This document shows, piece after piece, positions 51,908 through 58,602 of a stretch of DNA of 64,000 nt. The notes beneath the pieces are model-generated. The model made no database searches. It was not told where the DNA came from and saw only the letters and a list, made by a program, of their open reading frames with translations. Position 1 is the first letter of the stretch, and every line of letters begins with the position of its first letter. The translations under genes were made by a program, and so were the position numbers. The DNA is from Streptomyces sp. CB02056 (GTDB lineage: Bacteria; Actinomycetota; Actinomycetes; Streptomycetales; Streptomycetaceae): contig NZ_LIPD01000025.1 of the NCBI RefSeq assembly GCF_001905545.1, positions 1 to 64,000 on the forward strand, given 5' to 3'.

Positions 51908-52783
51908 CTACTTCCCGATCCGCGCGAGGAAGTCGTCGATCAGCGGGGCGATTTCGGGCAGCTTCTCCTCCAGCGCGAAGTGCCCGGTGTCGAACAGGTG
52001 CAGCTCGGCCCCGGGCAGGTCGCGCAGATAGGCGCGCGCACCGGCCTCGGTGAAGAACGGGTCGCCCACTCCCCAGAGCACCAGCGTGGGCGGCTGGTCG
52101 GCGCGCAGCCAGGCCTGCCAGGCGGGGTAGAGCTCGACGTTGGAGAAGTAGTCGAGGGCGAGTTCGACCTGGATGTCCTTGCGGCCGGGCAGGTCGAGGA
52201 AGTGCTGGTCGAGCGTCCAGCCGTCGGGGGCGACCAGGCTCGGGTCACCGGTGCCGCCCTCGTACTGGCCGCGGGTGACGTCCGGGGTGAGGATCGAGCG
52301 GGCGGCCAGCTCCGCGCCCGGCACGCCGCGCCTGTTCGCGATGAACTCCCTTGCCTGGTCGGAGAGTCCCTCCTCGTAGGCGTTGCCGTTCTGGACCACC
52401 AGGCCGGTGATCCACTCCGGGTGCCGGGTGGCCAGGCGCAGGCCGACGGGGGCGCCGAAGTCGAAGACGTACAGCGCGAAGCGGTCCAGGCCGAGGGCGA
52501 GGCAGAAGCCCTCGATCACGTCGGCGAGGGCGTCGAAGCGGTACGTGAAGGCGTCGGGCGCGGGGCTGTCGCTGTGGCCGAAGCCCGGGTAGTCGGGGGC
52601 TATCAGGCGGTAGCGGGTGCCGAGCGCGTCGAGCAGCCGGGCGTACTGGTGGGAGGAGGACGGGAAGCCGTGCAGCAGCAGGAGCACGGGGGCGTCGAGC
52701 GGGCCGGTTTCGCGGTAGAAGACGCGCAGGCCGTCGACGTCGACGTGGCGGTGGTGGACGTGAGGGATCATCAGCTCGCTCAT
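51908..52783 (-). CDS. Alpha/beta hydrolase (haloalkane dehalogenase/epoxide hydrolase-like)
   Basis: A 291-aa hydrolase. The oxyanion motif is LLLHGFPSSSHQY. The nucleophile position is in LYVFDFGAPVGLRL, where Asp replaces the usual serine, as in haloalkane dehalogenases and epoxide hydrolases. The acid is probably in LVLWGVGDPFF and the histidine in FDTGHFALEE. ATG 52783 follows a promoter and palindrome that leave almost no leader. The substrate is unknown; the aspartate nucleophile makes a plain esterase unlikely. Confidence 0.85.
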   Translation of the reverse strand: MSELMIPHVHHRHVDVDGLRVFYRETGPLDAPVLLLLHGFPSSSHQYARLLDALGTRYRLIAPDYPGFGHSDSPAPDAFTYRFDALADVIEGFCLALGLDRFALYVFDFGAPVGLRLATRHPEWITGLVVQNGNAYEEGLSDQAREFIANRRGVPGAELAARSILTPDVTRGQYEGGTGDPSLVAPDGWTLDQHFLDLPGRKDIQVELALDYFSNVELYPAWQAWLRADQPPTLVLWGVGDPFFTEAGARAYLRDLPGAELHLFDTGHFALEEKLPEIAPLIDDFLARIGK

Positions 52784-52784
52784 G

Positions 52785-52823
52785 CTAACCATTAAACAGC
52801 ATGTAAATGGTTAGGCAAGGTGC
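52785..52823 (-). promoter_or_regulatory. Promoter with embedded palindrome for the hydrolase gene
   Basis: On the minus strand TTGCCT, a 17-base spacer and TTAATG form a promoter ending about seven bases before ATG 52783. CTAACCATT (52785-52793) and AATGGTTAG (52806-52814) are perfect inverted arms lying over both boxes, so a repressor is likely. No regulator gene is adjacent. Confidence 0.6.
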
Positions 52824-52900
52824 TGTTCGGACAAGACGCCTGCCGGGCAGGGCACATGAGCGAGCTGATCCGCTGTCACCGCGAGGGCCGGAGCACCGGC

Positions 52901-53575
52901 TCAGTGACCCCGCGCCTGCTCCTGCTGCACCAGGTGGTCGAGCACCTCGGGCATCGCCTCGACCCCGCCGGCCTGGGTCGGCGAGGTGCGGTACTCACCC
53001 TGGACGACGACCGTCGGCAGCTCGTTGACGCCGTAGCGGGTGAAGTCGGCGGCGGCCTCCTCGACCGACCGCGTCACCTCGGCGGAGCGGTACGTCTCGC
53101 CGAACGCCTTGGCGTCGACGCCCTGCCGCGCGGCCCAGTCGGTGGCGGTGGCCTCGGTGGTGAGGTCGACCCGCTCGGTGTGCACGGCGCGGAAGACGCT
53201 GACCTGGAGGCGGTCGACCTGGCCGAGGCGCTCCAGCGTGTAGAAGATCCGGGCGTGGCTCCGTTGCGCGGCCTCGTCCGGACTGCCGGGCCAGACGGCC
53301 GGGATGCGGCGCAGCGCGACATCGGCGCGGTGCTTCTCCGCCCAGGCCTGCAGGGGCTGTTCGAGCGCCTGGGAGTGGCTGCAGTCGTACCAGAAGAACT
53401 CGACCGCCTCGGTCCGGACGCTCTCACGGACCGGCTGCGGATGGTCGAGCTTGACGAACTGGGCGCCCCCGAACGGGATTTGGTGGGTGATCGCGCCGGC
53501 CTGGACGGGGGACGCGGCAATCCCGACGGCGACGGCGAGCAGGACGGTGGACCGCAGCAGCGACTTCGATTTCAC
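52901..53575 (-). CDS. Exported DsbA-like thioredoxin-fold protein with a CxxS site
   Basis: A 224-aa protein with a Sec signal peptide (about residues 1-27, ending SPVQAGA). Its DsbA-type thioredoxin fold has, at the usual active-site position, FFWYDCSHSQ (Cys65, Ser68) instead of CxxC, and a cis-proline loop in VNELPTVVVQG. With only one active-site cysteine it cannot form the normal disulfide; CxxS variants often act as isomerases, trap mixed disulfides, or bind thiols. The long middle insertion is helical, as in DsbA. It acts outside the membrane. Confidence 0.8.
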   Translation of the reverse strand: MKSKSLLRSTVLLAVAVGIAASPVQAGAITHQIPFGGAQFVKLDHPQPVRESVRTEAVEFFWYDCSHSQALEQPLQAWAEKHRADVALRRIPAVWPGSPDEAAQRSHARIFYTLERLGQVDRLQVSVFRAVHTERVDLTTEATATDWAARQGVDAKAFGETYRSAEVTRSVEEAAADFTRYGVNELPTVVVQGEYRTSPTQAGGVEAMPEVLDHLVQQEQARGH

Positions 53576-53748
53576 ACCGGGCAGTGTGCTGGCGGCGGTT
53601 CGCTACCGGCCGGTTGCTGCGCACGGGCCGCGCCGGATTCGCCCGGACGGCGTAGCCGGGCCGGGCGTCGAGGACGGGCCGGCCGCCCGACGGGGTCGGC
53701 ACGGCCACCCCGGTCGGCATGGCACCCCTGGCCCGCCAGGCCCCCCGG

Positions 53749-55011
53749 TCAGCGGGCGGCCTCCGGGCCCGCCGTCCATACCTCGGCGACCAGTTGCTGC
53801 CAGGCGTCCACGACGGCGCCCAGCTCGAAGTGCTCCAGCGCGTGCGCCCGGGCCGCCGCGCCGAGGCCCGCCCGGTTGACCGCGAGCACCTTGCCCAGCG
53901 CCTCGGCGAGGGCGAGCGGGTCCCCGGGGGCGACCAGCGCGCCGGTGGCACCGTCCCGGACCACCTCGCGCACCCAGCCGACGTCGGTGGCCACGGCGGG
54001 CACCCCGGCCAGCGCCGCCTCGATCAGCGCGCCGGGCACGCCCTCGCTGTCGCTGGTCAGCAGCAGCGCGTCGGCGGCGCGGTAGAGCGGGGCCGGGTCG
54101 GGCAGCGAGCCGAGGAAGTGGGCGCGGGCGGCGGCCGGGTGGCGGGCCAGCGACTCGCGCAGCGGTCCGTCTCCGGCGACGGCGAGCCGGACGTCGGGCA
54201 GCCGGTCGAGCACGTCGAGGGCCAGGTCGAGCCGCTTCTCCGGGGCTATCGCCCCGATCCAGGCGACCAGCAGCACGTCGGCCGGAAGGCCCAGCGCGTG
54301 CCGCGCGGCACGCCGGTCGTCCCGGCCGTCGGCAGGCGGGTAGCTCTCGGCGGCACGGGAGTTGGGGATCACGTGCACCTTCCCGTCGGGCAGCCGGAAC
54401 TGTTCCTCCAGGACGACGCGCGCCTCGTCGGTGAGCGTGGTGACGGCGGCCGCGCGGTGCATCAGCGCGCCACCGCGCACCCGGCGCAACCGGTTGGCGG
54501 TCCAGTAGCGCGGGTGGCCGACCGAGACGTAGACGAAGGGCGTACGGGTCCCGGCCAGGGCGAGGGCGCAGGCGGCCAGGGTGTCCGAGCCGTGGGCGAG
54601 CACCACGTCGGCGGCGCGGGAGGCGGAGCGCAGCGCCCGCAGGGTGCTCGGGTGCAGCCGGCCGGGGCCCAGCACGGCGGCGGAGCGTAGCCCGGCGGCG
54701 GCGGAGCAGTCGACGGCGGACCGGCCGGCGGCCTCGGGGTCCGGGCTCGCGGACCCGGAGCCCGGACCTGCGGAATCGGGGCTCCGGCCTGCGGAACCGG
54801 GGCCGGTGGAGTCCCGGCCCGCCCCGCCGGGGCCGGAGGGGACGGCCGGGTGCGGGGCGAGGGCGCACAGCGCGGAGGCCTGCCCCCGACGGCCCAGTTC
54901 CCGGTGGAGGTCACGGGCGAAGTTCTGCGCGCCGCCCCGGCGTGAGTCGCTGATCAGGTGCAGGACACGCGGACGGTTTCCGGCCGGATCGGCCGACAAA
55001 TGGTCGGGCAT
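53749..55011 (-). CDS. Glycosyltransferase family 4 (GT-B fold)
   Basis: A 420-aa glycosyltransferase. The N-terminal domain begins VLHLISDSRRGGAQNFARDL. The C-terminal donor-binding domain has VAWIGAIAPEKRLDLALDV, FLGSLPDPAPLYRAADALLL and the EX7E-like SDSEGVPGALIEAALAGVP. Between about residues 50 and 105 there is a Gly/Pro/Ser/Ala-rich insert, absent from typical members. ATG 55011 is the only well-placed start. The acceptor is unknown; envelope or exopolysaccharide synthesis is the usual setting. Confidence 0.85.
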   Translation of the reverse strand: MPDHLSADPAGNRPRVLHLISDSRRGGAQNFARDLHRELGRRGQASALCALAPHPAVPSGPGGAGRDSTGPGSAGRSPDSAGPGSGSASPDPEAAGRSAVDCSAAAGLRSAAVLGPGRLHPSTLRALRSASRAADVVLAHGSDTLAACALALAGTRTPFVYVSVGHPRYWTANRLRRVRGGALMHRAAAVTTLTDEARVVLEEQFRLPDGKVHVIPNSRAAESYPPADGRDDRRAARHALGLPADVLLVAWIGAIAPEKRLDLALDVLDRLPDVRLAVAGDGPLRESLARHPAAARAHFLGSLPDPAPLYRAADALLLTSDSEGVPGALIEAALAGVPAVATDVGWVREVVRDGATGALVAPGDPLALAEALGKVLAVNRAGLGAAARAHALEHFELGAVVDAWQQLVAEVWTAGPEAAR

Positions 55012-55490
55012 GGACCGACCTTGGCACAGTGCTCCGCCCGGTACATCCCCTTCGCGCAACCTGATGGTGGCCCATCCGCCCGCGCTTGTACACCGGATGT
55101 GCGCCACGGGGCCGCCGTCGTGCGCCGTACGCGACCGCCGTGCGCCCCGTCTCGCCCCCTGCCGCGCTCCGGTCCACCCTGTCGCGCCGGGTCGGCGCCG
55201 CCCCGGACCGGCGCGTGCCGGTGTCACATGCGGCGCCACACGCGGTGCCACAGGGGCGAGTTGGAGCGGTCGACCAACCGACTGGCTCGGCTGTTCGACC
55301 GGGGAAAGGCCGGTACGCGGAGCGTCCCCGCCCCGCAGGGCCCACGGACGCGGGGCGCCTCGACGGTTACCCGATTCGGGTGAACGCGGTTGGACCTCGG
55401 CCCGGCCCGCTCGGCAGGATGTCCGGCCTGGGGCGGCACCCGCCGTGCCGCCCCATCTCCCCCTCCCCCGTACGGATTTGGAGTCACCCG
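55012..55490. other. Gene-free divergent region with a palindrome near mscL
   Basis: A region of 479 bp without a credible gene. ACCCGATTCGGGT (55369-55381) is a perfect inverted repeat, extending with one mismatch to TTACCCGATTCGGGTGA. It lies about 110 bp before mscL and may be a regulator site. Confidence 0.45.
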
Positions 55491-55937
55491 GTGTTCAAGG
55501 GATTCCGCAGCTTCCTGCTGCGCGGAAACGTGGTGGACCTCGCGGTCGGCATCGTGATCGGCGCTGCCTTCACCGCCGTCGTCACCGGGTTCGTCAGCGC
55601 CTTCCTCACCCCGCTGGTCGGCGTCGCGTCCGGCGCCGTCGGCGACTTCACCCAGAAGACCTTCGACGTGGCCGGCACCCGGTTCCCGTACGGCCTCTTC
55701 GTCAACGCCGTCATCGGCTTCGTCCTGACCGCCGCCGTCATCTACTTCGCCGTGGTGCTGCCGGTCGGCAAGCTCCAGTCCCGCTTCGAATCGGCCAAGC
55801 CCGCGCCGGCCGCGAAGGTGGACTGCCCGGAGTGCCTGAGCAGCATCCCGGCCGCCGCGACCCGGTGCTCCTTCTGCACCTCCGAGATCGGCAAGCCGGC
55901 CCTGCCCGCACAGGCCCAGGCCCTGCAGTCGCACTGA
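55491..55937 (+). CDS. mscL: Large-conductance mechanosensitive channel
   Basis: A 148-aa channel that opens under membrane tension to release solutes during osmotic downshock. The N-terminal MscL pattern is FRSFLLRGNVVDLAVGIVIG (helix 1), followed by the periplasmic loop and the second helix FVNAVIGFVLTAAVIYFAVV. The C-terminus carries a zinc-ribbon-like CPECLSSIP...CSFCTSEI, also seen in some other actinobacterial MscL proteins. The GTG start is fixed by the conserved N-terminus. A terminator follows at 56065. Confidence 0.93.
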   Translation: MFKGFRSFLLRGNVVDLAVGIVIGAAFTAVVTGFVSAFLTPLVGVASGAVGDFTQKTFDVAGTRFPYGLFVNAVIGFVLTAAVIYFAVVLPVGKLQSRFESAKPAPAAKVDCPECLSSIPAAATRCSFCTSEIGKPALPAQAQALQSH

Positions 55938-56064
55938 GCGCCGACACCCGGACCAGCGACGGGCCGCCGCCTGATCAGCGGCCGGCCATCGGGCCGACGG
56001 CCCAGGTCGCGGGCCTGAACCGGGCCCCGGAGAGCTGACGGGAATTTTATTCCCGAAACATTCA

Positions 56065-56096
56065 CGAGCCCCCGTCGCCTGCTCGGCGGGGGCTCG
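56065..56096 (+). terminator. Terminator after mscL
   Basis: CGAGCCCCCG (56065-56074) pairs perfectly with CGGGGGCTCG (56087-56096) around a 12-base loop. It lies 128 bp after the mscL stop. Confidence 0.75.
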
Positions 56097-56363
56097 AATG
56101 CGCCCGCGCACGCCCTGTCCGGGAAAAGTTTCTCCGCAGGGCCCCCGACCGTCCACCGGCCGGTCACCACAAGGCCTTCCGGGGCCTCCGTCCGGCCGCC
56201 GTTCGACCACTGACGGGGTGCCAAGGTTGTCCGGAACCGGTCGCCGGAATGTCCGTCTTTCCTACTTTCGAAACCTTTGTGCGAGCGAAGACTGTGTAAA
56301 CACTCGAACTGCTCCCCCTCCCGCTCTCCTCAGCAGGCGCGTTGTGGGCTTACCGTATGCCCC

Positions 56364-57143
56364 ATGACCTCGCCCCGCTCCTACGACGGAGTCGGCTACC
56401 CCTCTCCGTCCTACTCCTCCGGCACGCCGATCTACGACAGCCTCGTGGCTGAGCGCGGCGTCCCCCAGATCGCGCCCATCAACGTGCCGGCCGCCCTGCC
56501 GCCGGCGCTGTCGTCCGGTTACGGATCCGGCCTCGGCCCGTCCTACGAGAACCGGTACGCCAACGGGTACGAAAGCGCTGGCAGCAACCTCCCCGCGCTG
56601 CCGCCCGCCCGCCTCGCCCTGGGCCCCGGCCCGAGCAGCGGCCCCTCCGCCGGCCCCGCCACGGCGTACATCCCCGCGCAGCCCGCGCCGGCGTACGCCG
56701 CCCCCCAGCCTCCGGTCCCCGGCTACGGCGCCCCCCAGCCGTACCAGCGACCGCAGCCCGGCACCCCCGCCTTCAGCCAGACCGCCGGAGGCGGCTACCA
56801 GCCGACCGGCGGCCAGAGCTTCGGCGGCCAGAACACCTTCATCGGCGCCCAGGGCGGCCAGCAGACCTTCGGCGCGCAGCCGGCCGGCGGACCGGGCGGT
56901 TTCGGCCAGGGCCAGCCCGCCGCTCCGCAGGGCTTCGGCGGCCAGCAGTCGTTCGGCGGTCCGGCCGCCGGCGGCCCCGGCTTCCAGGGCCAGGGCGGCG
57001 ACCAGTCCTTCGGCGGTGCCCAGCTGCGCCCGGCCATGGCGCCGGTCGCGCCGGTCCGCCCGACGCAGCCGCAGCGCCCGGGCCCGTACGGCGAGTCCGG
57101 CCAGTTCCAGGGCGGCTACCAGCAGCAGGGCCAGGGCTACTGA
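56364..57143 (+). CDS. Disordered Gly/Gln/Pro-rich protein (DUF6643-like)
   Basis: A 259-aa protein. The first ~50 residues (SYSSGTPIYDSLVAERGVPQ and IAPINVPAAL) look conserved and recall the streptomycete DUF6643 family. The rest is low complexity, with FGGQ/GGQQ and PAQPAP repeats. No membrane helix or catalytic motif is present. TACCGT lies six bases upstream of ATG 56364, so the message may be leaderless. Function unknown. Confidence 0.72.
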   Translation: MTSPRSYDGVGYPSPSYSSGTPIYDSLVAERGVPQIAPINVPAALPPALSSGYGSGLGPSYENRYANGYESAGSNLPALPPARLALGPGPSSGPSAGPATAYIPAQPAPAYAAPQPPVPGYGAPQPYQRPQPGTPAFSQTAGGGYQPTGGQSFGGQNTFIGAQGGQQTFGAQPAGGPGGFGQGQPAAPQGFGGQQSFGGPAAGGPGFQGQGGDQSFGGAQLRPAMAPVAPVRPTQPQRPGPYGESGQFQGGYQQQGQGY

Positions 57144-57247
57144 GCCGCTGACACCCCGAGGCCGTCCCCCCACGCGGCCCGCACCCGCACCACCTGAGCA
57201 GCACCCGGCGCCCCCCGTACGCCGGGCGAACGGAGAAACGGGTCATC

Positions 57248-57292
57248 CACGGACCGCCCGGAACGCCCCCCACGGCGTCCGGGCGGTCCGTG
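57248..57292 (+). terminator. Terminator after the disordered protein gene
   Basis: CACGGACCGCCCGGA (57248-57262) pairs perfectly with TCCGGGCGGTCCGTG (57278-57292). It separates this gene from the MOSC gene. Confidence 0.82.
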
Positions 57293-57343
57293 CGCATTAG
57301 GGGGCATTCCCGGCGAACCCCCGCAGGCTGGCAGGATGGAGGA

Positions 57344-58219
57344 ATGCACCTCACCGGACTCCACGTCTACCCCGTCAAGTCGATGTACCGCCTGAGCCCG
57401 GACACCGCCGTGGTTCACCCCTGGGGTCTGGCCGGAGACCGTCGCTGGATGCTCGCCGACGCGAACGGACGCTTCGTCAGCCAGCGCGAGGACGCGGCCC
57501 TCGCACGGGTGCGGACCGGACTGCTGCCCGACGGCGTCCTCACCCTGACCACCCCCGACGGCTCCCGGATCGAGGTCCCCGCCCCCGCCGTCGCGGCCGG
57601 CGACCCGCTCGCCGACGTCGAGGTCTGGGGAACGCGCTTCCGTGCCGCGGAGGCCGACAAGGAGACGCACCGGTGGATCGCCGAACACCTCGGCGACTAC
57701 CGCCTGGTGCACCTTGACGACCCGCGCGCCCGGCCGGTCGACCCCGAGTACAGCGCGCCCGGCGACAGCGTCTCGATGGCCGACGGCTATCCGCTGCTGC
57801 TCACCACCACCGCCTCGCTGGACCGCCTCAACGAGCTGATCGCCGCCGAGAACCCGGACGGCCACGAGACCCTGCCGATGGAGCGCTTCCGTCCGAGCGT
57901 GGTGATCGGCGGCACCGAACCGTGGGCCGAGGACACCTGGCGCCGGATCCGGATCGGCTCGGTCACCTTCAAGGTGGTCAAGCCGTGCGGCCGCTGCATG
58001 ATCACCACCACCGACCAGGAGACCGGCGAGCGGCGCGGCAAGGAGCCGCTGCGCACCCTGGCCCGGCACCACCGGCTGCTGCGCAAGGCCGCGTTCGGGC
58101 AGAACCTGATCCCCGAGCGGCCGGCCGGCGTCGAGGGGGACGAGCTCGGCACGCTGCGGCTGGGCGACGAGCTCGAGGTGCTCGAGGACGGGGCGCACTG
58201 GCCCGCCGACGGGCGCTGA
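57344..58219 (+). CDS. MOSC-domain protein with beta-barrel N-terminus
   Basis: A 291-aa protein with an N-terminal MOSC_N beta-barrel (LTGLHVYPVKSMYRLSPDTA, LAGDRRWMLADANGRFVSQR). The C-terminal MOSC domain has the molybdenum-cofactor cysteine in VVKPCGRCMIT and ends FGQNLIPERPAG. Relatives (YcbX, mARC) reduce N-hydroxylated compounds using molybdenum cofactor. It appears complete. GGAGG overlaps the region just before ATG 57344. It is monocistronic between two terminators or gaps. Confidence 0.88.
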   Translation: MHLTGLHVYPVKSMYRLSPDTAVVHPWGLAGDRRWMLADANGRFVSQREDAALARVRTGLLPDGVLTLTTPDGSRIEVPAPAVAAGDPLADVEVWGTRFRAAEADKETHRWIAEHLGDYRLVHLDDPRARPVDPEYSAPGDSVSMADGYPLLLTTTASLDRLNELIAAENPDGHETLPMERFRPSVVIGGTEPWAEDTWRRIRIGSVTFKVVKPCGRCMITTTDQETGERRGKEPLRTLARHHRLLRKAAFGQNLIPERPAGVEGDELGTLRLGDELEVLEDGAHWPADGR

Positions 58220-58602
58220 GCGCTCGGGCCGGTTCTCCGGGAGAGTGGGCCGCTCCCGCCGACCCTCCGCGCCGGCTGCCGACGGTCGAGTACTGACCAC
58301 CGACCATCGGATGCCGACCGCCGACCGCCCGTGCCGGAGGGCGGGGCGCATCGGCCCGTGGACCGGCGCCGGGCACGCGCCGCACTCCGAAACCGGCGCG
58401 CCCGGACGGAACCACCGCTGTGCGCGCTCGTTGAAACAAGTGGTCGGAACCTGTGGCGGCGCTGAGCGCTACCGGTGTCCGCGCGACCGCGGGCGGCCGG
58501 ACCACCCACGTGGGCGCGCTACGGTGGGCGGACGGCCCGCGCACCCCCGCGCGTTCGGCCCGTTGATCGCCGGCTCGACGAAGGTGGGGACGACAGACCG
58601 TC
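58220..58602. other. Gene-free region before the beta-helix/AAA gene
   Basis: A region of 383 bp. The left part (58280-58340) is repetitive (GACCGCCGACC-type). TTGAAACAAG near 58430 could be a -35 box, but no paired -10 was found. No small gene is supported. Confidence 0.4.
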
